Assembly (NCBI GenBank): GCA_036365515.1
Contig: CM070873.1
Location: forward strand, 264,310,075 to 264,374,074
DNA: 64,000 nt
Source: Torymus aiolomorphi
Lineage: Eukaryota > Arthropoda > Insecta > Hymenoptera > Torymidae
Direction of reading: 5' to 3'
The notes under the pieces are model-generated. The model was not told the origin of the DNA. It saw nothing but the letters and a program-made list of their open reading frames with translations, and searched no databases. This document shows positions 1-11,700 of the stretch, piece after piece (the first letter of the stretch is position 1; the number at the start of each line of letters is the position of its first letter). The position numbers were made by a program, and so were the translations under genes.

Positions 1-252
1 GCTGGTTGGAGTGTTGTCGCCTACTACGGTAATCAATCGATATTATTTAATATTTTCGTGCACGGAAAAAAATGATTGGTTTGGTCAACCAAGTAACTAG
101 TAGATTTACCAATCTGAAATAGTTAAAATGTCCCATCCAAGGCTAATTGTGATAACCAAGTCACTTGGTGAAAAATAACACGTTGTTATCATAACCAACT
201 AATTGGTTGGAATTACTTACGAATGCAGAGTTAAATAACTATTTAATTATGG

Positions 253-1297
253 TAACGCCCTGGTAGAAAATAAACCAACTCGGATGGCTTATCTACTAAC
301 TGTTGGCCAATAATTTAGGCCAACGAATAAGAAAAATATTGACCAACGGTTAACCAACGGTTAACCAACGGTTGGTGGACTATCAATCAATAATAAAACA
401 TTGAGTAACTCATAAAACAATAATAGAAATTAATAAGAAATATAGATATGTAAAAAGATTTTGATACATAAACAATAATAAAAATTATTGTAATGCATTA
501 AAAAGTATTTGAATGAAGTTGGGAGTAAATTTATTTGAAGGTTAGTAGACAGCGTAGCACGTGGGCTATGCTCCGAAATTACTGTCCGCATCCCGCTTTC
601 CGCAAGGCAAGCACACATGCACATAAATATACACATATTACATACACACGAGTGCGATCGCAGATTCATGTGTTATGTATAGGTAAAAGTATTTAACTGC
701 GAGACTCATACGAGTCACGTAACGGGATTGCCGCGATCGCGTGGTTTTGCTTCACTGTAAAGGTCAGATGGTAACGGAGCACCGTGTAGAAAACGGAGCA
801 ATACGAGTACGAAGAATTTATGTAGGATACTTTCAAATTTTAAATGTAGAATACCTTTTATGTAGGATTCTTTCAAATTTTAAATATAGGATACTTTTAA
901 ATTAAAAAAAATGTAAGTATCCACCTGTACATGTCCTGACTTACGTCAAAAAGTCACGCACACTACACATTAACAAGCCCTAACCTCAATTTGAACAAAC
1001 AAAACTATACCCGTTACCGATTTAACCATATTTATCTGAAGAAAAATACTATTAATATGTGGGTTTTGATTATTCTATGAATAATACAAATTTTGAGAGT
1101 TTTATTTAAATAATAAGTTGTGTAAATGATTTTTATTTAAGATTTTTAATATTAAGCATTCATTGACCAAGCGCAAGGGTGATTCCGTGACGAAATAAGC
1201 GGTATTTATCGCTAACTGTTGGTTAAACGGTTGGCCAAATCCTTGCGATTTGGCGAACGGATGGCGTACGGTTGGTTACAATTTCTACCAGGGCGGT
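253..1297. mobile_element. Nested TIR element (CCCTGGTAGAAA ends)
   Basis: Left end AACGCCCTGGTAGAAA and right end TTTCTACCAGGGCGGT are inverted copies inside the larger 61-2239 element. Both arms continue into diverged repeats of a TTGGTTA/ACGGTTGG motif. The same CTGGTAGAAA terminus defines the element at 46214-46470, which is also nested in a CACGGA element. Confidence 0.55.
341..374. repeat. 11-bp minisatellite (ACCAACGGTTA)
   Basis: Three tandem copies of an ACCAACGGTTA unit lie inside the nested element; diverged copies of the same motif recur near 1205-1280. Confidence 0.7.
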
Positions 1298-2339
1298 ATC
1301 TAAATAATTGTGCAGTGTTACTATTATAAGTTGTTGGACTATCTATTCTTTTATCGTTTTGCGTACCAGTTTATTACTCGAATGAAAATAATAAATTGGT
1401 TCGTGTAAAGGTCCATTCGGGGGACTAGGCACTCGTTTTATGGAGCGAACATTCGGCATGTTGCACCTTGCTGCACACGCCTTGCACCAAGCCAAAAATA
1501 AATCGTTGTTCGATATCTAACATACTCATGACCCATGGCAGAAGTTCAATATGTTAATCTTCTCGCTCCATTAGCGTTAGGACACCGGTAAACAAATAAG
1601 CCTGTTCATTTTTTGTAATTTTTTTTTTGTTTCTCTTACTGTGTCTCTGAATATATAAGCACATTTTTAGAAATCGAACGAGCTCCCGTTCAGTTTTGTA
1701 GAACATGTTGGGTACTTCAAAGTTAATAATAAAGTTGAAAAAACGAAAAACTAAGGTGGTAATTTTTTAAAAATCTTTTACGTTTCATCCTTACTAATTG
1801 TACTTATAAAAAATCAAGAATTTGAAAAGATTTAGTTTTTAGATGCGACTTTTTCCAGTCAAACGTTTTATCAAAGTGTTGAGAATATTCAGAAAAGATC
1901 TATCGAATCTTTTTATTGCAATTTAAAATTTAGCAAAGCTTTGTCAAAAAATACTGACGCACTAGCTAGATATCACCATCGGCTACTTTTATATTTATAT
2001 CATTGATTTTATCATCGGTTACAAAAATTATGTTCATTATATTTATAGTTCGGCGAATAAAATATAATAGTTCTATTAAAAATTTGTATTGGTTACAATG
2101 AATAACGATAAGTTTATAAACCTAACAACGTGAAAAAGGTTGCGTGAACTATTATGAATTCGTTCATCTTACTACTCCTTTTGGATGGGTCATCTGTAAC
2201 CAACCACTTGGTAAGACTAATCAATCGTTTTTCTCCGTGTGTACATACATGGACATTTAATATAGTATCTAAAATTTACACTGATTTTATATAATACCAA
2301 TTGAAGCTACTAAAATTAATATGATATATTTTGATAAAT

Positions 2340-2772
2340 GCTTAAGATTGTATGACCTACAAGGACCTTGCCAAAAATTAGTTTTTGACGTTAAAACTGT
2401 CATAAATAATTATATAAAGCAATTGATCAATTTTTAGTTCTCGTTATCTATATATAAATACAATTTCGAAATATTGTAAGCTTTAAAAGTCAGAAATCGA
2501 AACAAAATTGTAAAATTCCCATTTCACTTTTAAAAATCGTCATTACGTCTAAATTTCTCCATTTTGACGATTTTAAAATGCGAATTAAATGCGAATTTTA
2601 CAATTTTATTTCGATTTCTAATTTTTAAAGCTTACAATATTCTGCAATTGTATTTATACATAAATAACGAGAACTAAAAATTGATCAATTGCTTTATATA
2701 ATTATTTATGGCAGTTTTAATGTCAAAAACTAATTTTTGGCAGAGACCTTTCAGGTCATACAACCTTAATAA
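2340..2772. mobile_element. Palindromic (foldback) MITE abutting an exon
   Basis: Two arms of about 200 bp are inverted copies: 2340-2553 against 2560-2772. For example TTGTATGACCT near the left end pairs with AGGTCATACAA near the right end, and ATTGATCAATT and CTCGTTAT are shared. There is no ORF. The right arm ends at the AATAAG that provides the AG just before the first visible exon of the choline transporter-like gene. Confidence 0.75.
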
Positions 2773-2773
2773 G

Positions 2774-3296
2774 TGAATTATTTGTTAGCGCTGAAAAATG
2801 GAAACATCGAAAAACTTATCCACCCCACCGATAGTGAAGGACGTAAGTGCGGAATCGATTCTCAAGTCAAGAATAAGCCATACTTGATTTTCTTCGATCT
2901 AACCAAATGCGCTAGAATATCCCCACAGTATCGCACGTGTCCTACGACGCAAGTTTGCATAGAAAAGTGCCCACAAAATAATTTTCTCTACGAGGACAAA
3001 AAATCAATTGGTATCGAGCTGTTGAAGAAAGAGTTGATTTGCAAGACTGATGTGAAATTGGAGAAAATTCACCGAATCGATGACATTGACACTTTAGTTA
3101 ATCATGAAAAATGTGCCAAATGGTATTTGACCAGTACATCTATTATCGGCCGCTGCTTTCCAAAGGAAGTTTGGCCCGGTTTTGTTAATTATACTATTGA
3201 TAACCCAGACCTGCAACGAGCTAAGAGTTTCGTTCAGACAGTTGCAAACGTGGAAGATATTTTGAAAAAAGCTTACGAAGACATCAAGCAAACTAA
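2774..3296 (+). CDS. Choline transporter-like exon A (first extracellular loop)
   Basis: Enters in phase 1 after AATAAG and leaves in phase 2 at AA|GTGAGT. Encodes the large cysteine-rich extracellular loop, with an NYT glycosylation-type site near the end. The acceptor has a poor pyrimidine tract because a palindromic element ends right at it. Confidence 0.8.
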
Positions 3297-4952
3297 GTGA
3301 GTTACATCACACCGTGAATGAGTTAACTTTTTAAAAATTTATAAAAAAAGAAATAAAAACAAAATTTTAAAACAATTGAAAATGACTTTTTACTTGTTAC
3401 AGAGAAATAGTCCTCGGAATTGCAGTCGCCAGTGGATTTGTGTCTCTTTTTTATATTGTTATACTGAGGTGGCTAGCAACTCCATGCGTTTGGAGTACTA
3501 TCTTGATCGTTTGCGGACTTTTAGGATACGCAACGTACGAAACGACATTAATATATTTGAGTACGCGCTACACAGAATGGCTTGTTGTTCTCATCCTTGT
3601 TGCACTCCTTTTAACTCTAATCTTGTTAGCAACGTTGTTTTTACGTAAACGGATTTATTTGGCCTGTCAGCTCATCAAAGAATCTAGCAAGTAAGTGAAT
3701 ATCGTTAATAATCCCCTAGTGTAATGCATTCAAAATAATATAATTCATTACTTTACATTACTTTGATTTTTAGGGCCGTAACGTGTATATTGTCAAGTTT
3801 GTTTTTCCCAATAGTGCCGTGGGTACTGCACTTATTGGTACTGGCATATGGCATAACAGTATTTCTTTACCTTTTAACGATATGGACACCTAACTATAGA
3901 GTCGAAATGATGGGCGATTGCAGATGCGAACCTTATACCAATAATTCTATTTGCGATCCAGATGAATTCAACGTGAGATGTCCAAGCTGCACATTGTCAT
4001 CTTGTAATTTAAAGAGCAAGGACCGACCGTGGTTCATTAACTATTTCCATGCCATCAACATTGTTGGATTTTACTGGCTCTTCTTCTTCGTTTCGGCCTT
4101 TGGAGAAATGGTATTAGCAGCCACCTTTGCCACGTGGTATTGGACATTCAAAAAACGAGATGTGCCGTATTTCACGATATCGGTTGGCTTATGGAGAACA
4201 ATAAGGTAAAATGAAATTATTGACCCACCTAACTACAAGATCCGTTATGTCGACTGATTATTTAAAATGTTTTTGTGCAGGTACCATTTGGGAACTTTGG
4301 CTTTCGGTGCCCTTATCCTTACTATTTGTCGAATTATCCGACTTATACTCGAGGGAATCAATGAGAAAGTAAAAAAGGCCAACAATCAATTTGCCAATGG
4401 CATAATGTGTTGCTGCAGATGTTTCTTTTATTTGTTGGAGAGGTTCTTAAGATATATTAATAATAATGCCTATATTATGTGCGCCATTCATGGCAAAGGC
4501 TTTTGTCGCTCAGCTAGAGACGCCTTTAATCTTCTCATGCGGAACGTCGTGCGAGTTGTCGTGATTAGCAAGGTGAACTTTCACTTGGCTTCTCGTGCTA
4601 TTTTTAAATCAGCAAACAATGTTTTACTGTATATGACTAACCGAAATGATTAAATTTTCAGATCACGAGTTGGCTATTGTTGTTGGGTAAGCTCTTAATC
4701 ACGGGACTGACTGTCACGGCCACGTGGTGGTACTACACTACCAAAGGCGAAAAGGACGTATACTTCTGGCAAGTGCCTGCTATAATGACGGCAATCGCTT
4801 CGTTTTTGATAGCAACGGTCTTTTTCAAAGTTCATGCAGCAGCGATCGATACACTTTTCCTCTGCTTCCTGGAAGACTGTGAGCGTAACGATGGTTCCAA
4901 TGAGAGGCCGTATTACATGAGCAAAAGACTGAAAAAGCTGCTGCACAAGTGA
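2774..4952 (+). CDS. Choline transporter-like protein (SLC44/CTL family), 3' five exons
   Basis: Multi-pass membrane protein of the SLC44 family, whose members carry choline or related amines across plasma and organelle membranes. Exons: 2774-3296, 3403-3690, 3774-4205, 4281-4572, 4662-4952 (stop TGA). Junctions are GT-AG with matching phases (1 in, then 2, 2, 2, 0), giving about 609 codons. Family features seen: an extracellular loop opening LIHPTDSEGRKCG, then cysteine-rich sequence with KCAKWYLTSTSIIGRCFP, a hydrophobic segment ending LRWLATP, a second Cys-rich loop (DCRCEPYTNNSICDPDEFN), and the typical YHLGTLAFGALILTICRIIR block near the C terminus. The cytoplasmic N terminus and TM1 are missing. 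An in-frame TAA directly precedes the first exon, so earlier exon(s) must lie left of position 1. Which paralogue this is cannot be told. A 5'-truncated gene is possible, but the remaining frame is undamaged. Confidence 0.85.
3403..3690 (+). CDS. Choline transporter-like exon B (TM segments)
   Basis: Acceptor TTACAG|AGAAAT and donor GCAA|GTAAGT, phases 2 and 2. Encodes 96 residues with about three strongly hydrophobic stretches, starting EIVLGIAVASGFVSL. Confidence 0.85.
3774..4205 (+). CDS. Choline transporter-like exon C
   Basis: Acceptor TTTTTAG|GGCCG and donor ATAAG|GTAAAA. Encodes hydrophobic segments around a second Cys-rich loop and ends ...YFTISVGLWRTI. Confidence 0.85.
4281..4572 (+). 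CDS. Choline transporter-like exon D (conserved C-terminal block)
   Basis: Acceptor TTTGTGCAG|GTACC and donor AGCAAG|GTGAAC. Encodes RYHLGTLAFGALILTICR, the most conserved block of the family, then CCCRCFFYLLERFLRYINNN and AYIMCAIHGKGFC. Confidence 0.9.
4662..4952 (+). CDS. Choline transporter-like last coding exon
   Basis: Acceptor AATTTTCAG|ATCACG, phase 0, stop TGA at 4950-4952. Encodes the last two hydrophobic segments and the C terminus, ending YYMSKRLKKLLHK. Confidence 0.85.
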   Translation: MTSWLLLLGKLLITGLTVTATWWYYTTKGEKDVYFWQVPAIMTAIASFLIATVFFKVHAAAIDTLFLCFLEDCERNDGSNERPYYMSKRLKKLLHK

Positions 4953-5368
4953 TTTTTCTACCACGTGGATTCACGCCTTCTCTTATACAGATTAATGAGC
5001 TAATTAATCTATTTTTATATGAATGTTGAGGCTGTTGTTTGATATATTGTACCTAAGCTCTTACAAAGTTATATTTACTATTGTACAATTGTCATTGAAA
5101 TTTTTAAAGTTTATAAAATATTCCTGTATTTTACAGTATTATTACCTCACTTATTTTGTTATTATTTATAATTTTTACTTAATTATAAGTTCTAGTTCTT
5201 ATAATGGAAACTATATTCGTATGATGGAAAATTCGATTGAGATTACGGGAAAATTGAATTATAGCAGCGAAAATTCATTAACATTATTCATTATTTTTAT
5301 TTCTCCTTACAGAAGCACAAGACAATATATTTTAAATCTATACAATCTTGCGATATACCAATATTAAT

Positions 5369-5374
5369 AATAAA
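5369..5374 (+). terminator. Poly(A) signal AATAAA, transporter gene
   Basis: AATAAA about 417 bp after the transporter stop codon, followed by a T-rich stretch. It is the best candidate for the end of the 3' UTR (4953 to about 5395). Confidence 0.5.
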
Positions 5375-5400
5375 GTGTTACTTGCATTTTTTTAGAAAGC

Positions 5401-5410
5401 TTTAATTAAA
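5401..5410. terminator. Palindromic TTTAATTAAA, possible bidirectional poly(A) signal
   Basis: Gives ATTAAA on both strands between the two convergent genes. On the minus strand it lies about 210 bp after the alpha-spectrin stop and is the nearest poly(A)-like hexamer that I see there. Confidence 0.3.
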
Positions 5411-5618
5411 AATGAAGTAATAAAACAATTGAAATACTGATAACCTTCACTGTTTGACTTTGTTATTTTTCTGTAATTACCTTTATACGTACTAATAATC
5501 TAGGATAGTAAGATTAGCAAAGGGGATAAGAAAAAACATGAAATAGTTTCATAGAAAGCGGTGCATTTTTCATTTACCAATACCTTGAAAACTGCATTAC
5601 ATTGAAAGCAAAAATAAA

Positions 5619-5747
5619 TTAATTTTGAAAGAGGGTGTGCGTAAATTCTATATAATCTAAGGCGCCAGTGATGGGTCTTTCTGTTTTTGGATCGACATAC
5701 GGTTTCATCCTCGCCACACAATAGTCTGCCATCTCTTTCGTGAGGTT
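5619..5747 (-). CDS. alpha-Spec: Alpha-spectrin last coding exon
   Basis: Acceptor ATTGCAG|AACCTC, phase 0, stop TAA at 5621-5619. Encodes 42 residues, from [19 protein letters not shown] to the C-terminal TLFQN. Confidence 0.93.
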   Translation of the reverse strand, partial: NLTKEMADYCVARMKPYVDPKTERPITGALDYIEFTHTLFQN

Positions 5748-8700
5748 CTGCAATATCAAAATGGAAAAATCAATAAGTTTTATTGCAAAGTAAATTACAC
5801 GCCAAAAGAAAATAAAAAAAGAGCTTACAGCATAAAGTTCCTCTTTTGTGACGTATGGTCGATCCGCAGCTGTGATGGCTCGGAAAGCATTCTCGATTTC
5901 TTGCGAGCTTTGCACATTTTCTGTCTCTTTACTAATCATGAAGGCCATGTGATCTTGTAAGGAAACAAATCCATCTCTGTTGGGGTCGACAATGTCTGGA
6001 AAAACATAGAAACATACAATAAGATATCGGAAAGTATACGGTATACTCGTAATATAGCAAAAGTATGATAAATTTTACCGAGTATGTTTTCGAATTCGGG
6101 ATCCGGTTGACCTTCTTCGACCATGGGCAAATCGTAACCCAATGCTCGTAGGCAAGATTTGAATTCTTGATGATTGAGTCGTCCGCTCTTGTCCTTGTCG
6201 TAATGCTTGAACATCATGGAGAATTCCTTGAGGGCACCTTCCGAGACGCCAGATTGGTTGCGGGCCTGTATCTGCTGCTCGAGGTTATGCTGCATTCGCA
6301 TGCCCAACTGATCCAGCTGATCCCATTGCTGGGCGAGGCCAACGGTACTGTGCTCGGTGTACCTATTGTCGAGAATAAGGTGCTCCTCGAGAATCGCCCC
6401 GAGGTCTTCGATCTTTTTGAGATCCTGGCGTCGCGCGCGCACCTCCTGTGTCTTGCGTTTGGTGGCTTCGAGCTGTTGCTCGAGCGAGCCCGAGCCCTCC
6501 ATCATGGAAGTGCGCGTATCAGCCAGCCACTGGTGGAAGGCATTGGCGTGTTTGGCGAATTCTTTGCGCAGTTTGTCGTTCTCCTCCTGCCGCTGTGCCT
6601 CCTTGGCCAGCTCAAGGTCGCGCTCCTTGATGATCTTCTGAAGGTTACGCCATGTGTCCTCGAGCGCCTCCATGGTGAACCAGGTATAGGGGTTGGGTCC
6701 GACGTTAAAGCCCTTAATCTGGCGGTCGAGGGCGCCGAGCGCCTGGAAGTCGGCCTCGGCTGAAGAAAGGCTCGCCTGAAACTGGGCGTGCGCCTCGCGA
6801 AGCGCGCGAATTTCCTCGATGCTGTTACAACGCACGGGATCAGTCAGGTCCTCCTCGGCGTTCTCGAACCACGAATTGAAAGCGGAGGCCTTCTTGGCGA
6901 AGGTCAGGTAGAGCTCCTCGATCTGGCGGAACTGGTCCTGCATCTGGAGCAGGCGCTGCTTACGCGCCTGCGAGTCCGCGAGCAGCTTCTGCCAGCGGGC
7001 GATCACGTCGGCGTGGCGCTTGTGGATGGCTGCGCTCTGCTCGTGACCAGTCTCCAGCAGCATCTCCTTGAGGGACGTGATATTCTGAATGCCCTCGTGC
7101 TCGAAGGCGTGCAGGCCTGCGTCGAAGGTCTCCTGCTTGGTCAGCAGGGTCTGCACGCTGGAAAGATCCCGACCAAACTCCTCGCTGCGCACGTGCGTCT
7201 CCTTGTCGGCGATCCAGGACTCGACGACGTCAGCCTTCCACATGAATTGCAGGTAGGCCGAGTTATCGGCCAGGCGGGCCTTGCGCCTCGCGGCTAAAGC
7301 CGCCAGCTGATCGAGTCGCGAGGAGAGCTGTTGACAGCGCTGTCCGATAGCCTCGGCCCGGTGGTTGCCCGAGGCGACGAGACCCTCGCCAGCCTCACGG
7401 ATCTCCTTGCAGCGCTCGGCATGTGCTGCAAAGTCTGTCTCGAAGGCGTCGTGCTTTTTGAGCAGACCTTGCACTGCGGCCATTGTGTCGCCGTAATCTT
7501 CGAGCGAGAGGAGCTGCTGCTTCTCTGCGATCCAGGCCTCCTCCTCCTCGACCTTGGCCAGGAACTGCTGGTAGGCCAATGATTCGTCAAGCTTCTGTCC
7601 GCGCGTCGCCGCGAGTTGCTTCAGCTCGGCCCAGGCCTGGTTCAGTAGCTTCAGTCTCTGCTCAATCTCGGGCACGCCGAGATTCGAGACATCCATGAGC
7701 TTCTCGCCTGCCTCCTGCACCGCCTGGATGGCCGGTTCGTGGCTGGCGAGCTCGGCTTCGAGGCGCTTGTGCTTCTTCTTAAGGTTTTGCACGCCGGTGA
7801 GGTCGCGGCCATAGTCATCCGAACCTACGAGCAGCTTCTTCTCCTTGATCCAGGACTCCTCGTCGGCGATGTCGCGGAAGAACTGGTGAAGCGTGTTTGC
7901 CTCGTTGAGCCTGGCCTGCCTGTGGGCGGCGAGATTGCGCACGCGCTCGTAGCGCTCGTTGATGCTCTGTCGCTTCTCCTGAATGCCAGCAGCATCGAAC
8001 TGCCCGCTCTCGATTAGTGAGTCTGCTTGCGCGTTCATGTCCTTGATGCGCTCTTCGTGGGCCCCGATGTCTGCCTCAACGAGCTGGTGCTTCTTCATGA
8101 GGTTCTGCACAGAAGCGAGGTCCTTGCCGGCATCCTCGGAGGTCAGCAGGCTCTCGACCTCGCCAAGCCAGAAGTCGAGATCCTTGACGGCCGCGATGTA
8201 GGTGCGCTGCTTGTTGGCCTCCTTCAGCTTCATAGACTTCTCCGTGGTCTTGTGGGTGAGGTATTCCCACTGGTCAGCGATTGAGGCAAGGCGCTTCTGC
8301 ACGGCGTCCTCGGAGCCGGCGCACTGATGCTTTTCGATCAGATTGCCACCCATGGCGAGGACGGACTGAATGCGATCGGCATTAGCTGCAAGCTCGGCTT
8401 CGAAAGCCTGGTGTTTCTGATGCTTTGACTGGATGTTGGCCGGATCTTTGTAGTTTTCCTCGGTCGCGAGCTGCAGCTTCTCCGCAATCCAATTCTCAAT
8501 CTCATCGGCATCACGCGAGAATTGTTGCAGGGTCTGGGATTCGCCGAGTTTCGAGCGCTTCTCGATAAGAGCGTCCTTGAGGTGACGCCAGCGGTCAAGT
8601 ACCTGACAGCGGCGCTCATCGATGGGTCTAGCTGCGTAGTGCTCGGCGGCAATCAGTTGATCGGCCAGCGTTTGCAGAGCCGCTATCTTTTCTTCGTGAG

Positions 8701-11700
8701 CGTTAATAGCTTTGTCAAAGTCCTCGTGCTTCTTAATGAGGGCTTCGACGTTGTCGCCGCTGTCGAGGGCGTCGGCGCTACTGGTGTTGAGGAAAGCCTC
8801 GCGCGCTGACATCCAGTTTTCAGCTTGTTCACAGTCTCGGCAGAACAATTGTAGTTCCAGGTTTTGGTCAAGCTGCATGCGACGCTGAATCCAGGCCTTC
8901 TCCAGTTCTTGGCGAGCTTCGCTCATTGACTCGAGCTTTTCTTGGATTTCTACGCTCGCGTAGTGATTCGATTGAAGCAACTGCTGTCCAAAGAGCTCAA
9001 ATGCTTGGAAGGTACCAGCACGAGCGTCGATCTCCATTCGGTGTTCCTGTAATACAAACATCCAGTTAATAAGTACGCTGCTATTGCACAAATGCAGTTA
9101 GTTTAATATAAAATTCAAAAAGCGACAATTGTTTACATTAGCTTTGTCAACTCTCCTTTTCTGCTTATATAATCGTCAAACCACACATACATATTGACAC
9201 ATTTAAAAAAAAAAAAAATGTTCATGCATCAATGCCACTGCATGGAATGTTTACGAAAAATAACATTTTTATATTCTTCCCTATTGTTATTTCACTAGAA
9301 ATGAACACCGGACCACTGATACGAGAATAAAGAAGGTTCTGTCTGATAAATAACTAAGTCCAGTAGTATGTATTGATAAATGTAAGAAAAGGAAAGAGTT
9401 TACATGGAAGTGATAGATAATAAAAAGCATTAATTTGCACAAAAAATCACTGCCATTAGTTGAGCTTAAAATGAAATGCCACTTTTTTAATGTACAATAA
9501 TACCTGAGGAACGATGCCGTAACGCGCATCGATTTCCATTCTGTAATTCTACAAGTTGAAGAAAGAATTGAGAATGACTGTGAGAAAATGAAAGGAAATA
9601 GGCTGGGGAATGAGAGAAAATGTCGATAACGTAAGAGGAAAGGAAAGCTCAGTACCTGGTGGCGTTCAAGCAGTGCCTCGGCGCCAGTGACGTCGGAGGC
9701 CAGCTCCTCAGAGGCGACGAGCCCCATCATGGAGTTGATCCAGGCCATGAGGTCGCGGTAGTCGCTGAGGAAGCGCTGTAGGTCGTACGAGTCGAGGAGC
9801 TTCTCCTTCCGGGAGTTGGCCTTGGCCGTGAGCTGGGTCCACTCCTCGTTGATCTCCTTCTGCTTGACGTAGGTCTGCTCGGCCGTGTCCGGGTGGGACT
9901 GCATGAGACGCGTGGCCGTCTCGTCCAGCTGCTTGATCTTGTCGCCGAGGGCGGCGAGGTCGCGCTCGAGGCCCTCGTGCTTGCGCTGCAGCGCCTGCAC
10001 GCTGCGCAAGTCCTTGCCCAGGTCGTCGTTGTTGAGCGCCGCATCCTTCTCGCGGATCCAGTCCTTGGTCTCGTCGACGTCACGGTGGAAGCGCTGCACC
10101 TCGTGGGCCGAGCCCAGCTGGCTCGCCCGCTCCGCCGTGAGTGTCTGCAGGCTCGTCCACTTGTCGTTGAGCTCCTGGATCTGCGTCTGGATCTTGAGGG
10201 CGGCCTCGGTCTGTCCCAGGCTCATCAGCTGCACGGCGATCTCGTTCATCTCGGCGAGGCGCACCTCGTTCGCCTTGAGGTCTGCGCGGAAGTCGTCGAA
10301 CTTCTTCTGCATGACCTCGACCTGCTCCAGGTCCTCACCCACGTCCTGCACTTGCGCGTGGTTCTCCTTGTCCTTGATCCAGGTGGCGAGCTCCGCGGCC
10401 TCGCGCACCAGCACGTACGCCTTGGCCGTCTCGTTGAGCTTGTTCTGGCGGTCGCGCGCCAGCCGCAGCAGATCCTCGTACTGCGCCTCGATCTGCGCCT
10501 GGCGGGCTGCGATCGAGCCCTGCTCCCGCGCCAGACTCTGCTGCGAGCCCGAGAGCCCGGGCTCGGGCTCGACGCGCTTCACGTACGCCGCGGGCACGAA
10601 GCCCTGCCGATCGTTCACCTCCACCTTCCACCAGTCCTTGTTGTTGCTATTGAGCAGCGTCAGGCTGTCGCCTTTCTTCATGCTGACCTCGCGCGGCGAC
10701 TTCTCCGTGTAGTCGTAGAGCGCGAGAACGAGCTCCTTGCCGGCCAGGTCGATAGCCGGGGTCTCCTGCTGGCGGCAGGCCTGCGCCTGTTCGCGCAGCG
10801 CCGCGATCGTCGATGCGAAGGCCTCGAGGTCGCTGACCAGGGCCTCGTGCTTCTTGAGCAGCGCCTCGCTGCTGTCCTCGTCCTTGCCGTAGTCGGCGTT
10901 CAGGACTATCGGCCGCTTCTCCTTCATCCAGGACTCGGCCTCGTTCGCGTCGGCGAAGTACTGGTGCGCCTGCAGCGAGTCGTCGAGGTCGTTCTTGCGC
11001 TGGCGCGCCTTCTCCTTCAACTGGCCCCAGTGCTCGTCGAGGCCGGCGAGCCGCTGGCTGATCTCGTCCGCGGCGAAGTGGCCCTCCTGCAGCATGCGCG
11101 AGCCCGCGGCGCAGACGGCGGCGACGCGCGGCTCGTGGTTGTTTACCTCCGCGAGCAGCGCCTGGTGCTTCTTCTGCAGGTTCTGCACACCGATGAGGTC
11201 GCGGCCGCGGTTCGTGCTCGCGGCGATCGGCTCCTTCTCACGGATCCAGGCCTCCTCGTCCTCGACGTCGCGGAAGAGCTGCTGCACCTGCAGCGAGTCG
11301 AGCAGTCGCTGCTTGCGCGCCTGCATGGGCTTCTCGAGGGCGGAGTAGCGCGCCTGCAGCAGCTGCTGCTTCTGCCGGATGTTGTCCGCGTCGAAGTGGC
11401 CCTGGGCGACGAACTGCTCGGCCGCCTGGCCGATCGTCTCGATCCGCTCCTGGTGCGAGCCCACGTCCGCCTCGAGGAGCGCGTGCTTCTTCTGCAGGTT
11501 CTGCACGCTCGTGAGGTCCTTGCCGTAGTCCTCGCTCAGCAGCTGGCCCTCGATCTCTGAGAGCCAGAGCTCGATGTCCTCGACGGTGCGGTTGAACTGC
11601 TGCTGCTGGGCGGCTTCTTGTAGCTTGGCCGCCTTCTTCTCGGTGGCGCGGCTCAGGCTCTGCCACAGCTCGACGATCTCGTCGATGCGCGAGCGGATGC

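Larger units (their letters stand above)
61..2239. mobile_element. TIR DNA transposon, non-autonomous (CACGGA-type ends)
   Basis: The left end begins CACGGAAAAAAATGATTG. The right end, read on the other strand, begins CACGGAGAAAAACGATTG, and similarity continues for about 50 bp (CCAAGT and a GGTTAC-like motif on both sides). No transposase ORF is visible inside, so this looks like a non-autonomous element. Related elements with the same CACGGA ends and clear TA flanks occur at 44461-46554 and 60726-60979. Here the TA flank is not intact (TG on both sides). The element fills most of the intron, or upstream space, left of the first visible transporter exon. Confidence 0.6.

Noticed and set aside
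1652..1760. TATATAA, TCAGTT and an ATG reading MLGTSKLIIKLKKRKTK as a transporter first exon
   Set aside because: Lies inside a TIR element, the TATA-to-initiator spacing is long, there is no TM1, and the exon phase does not fit the next exon.
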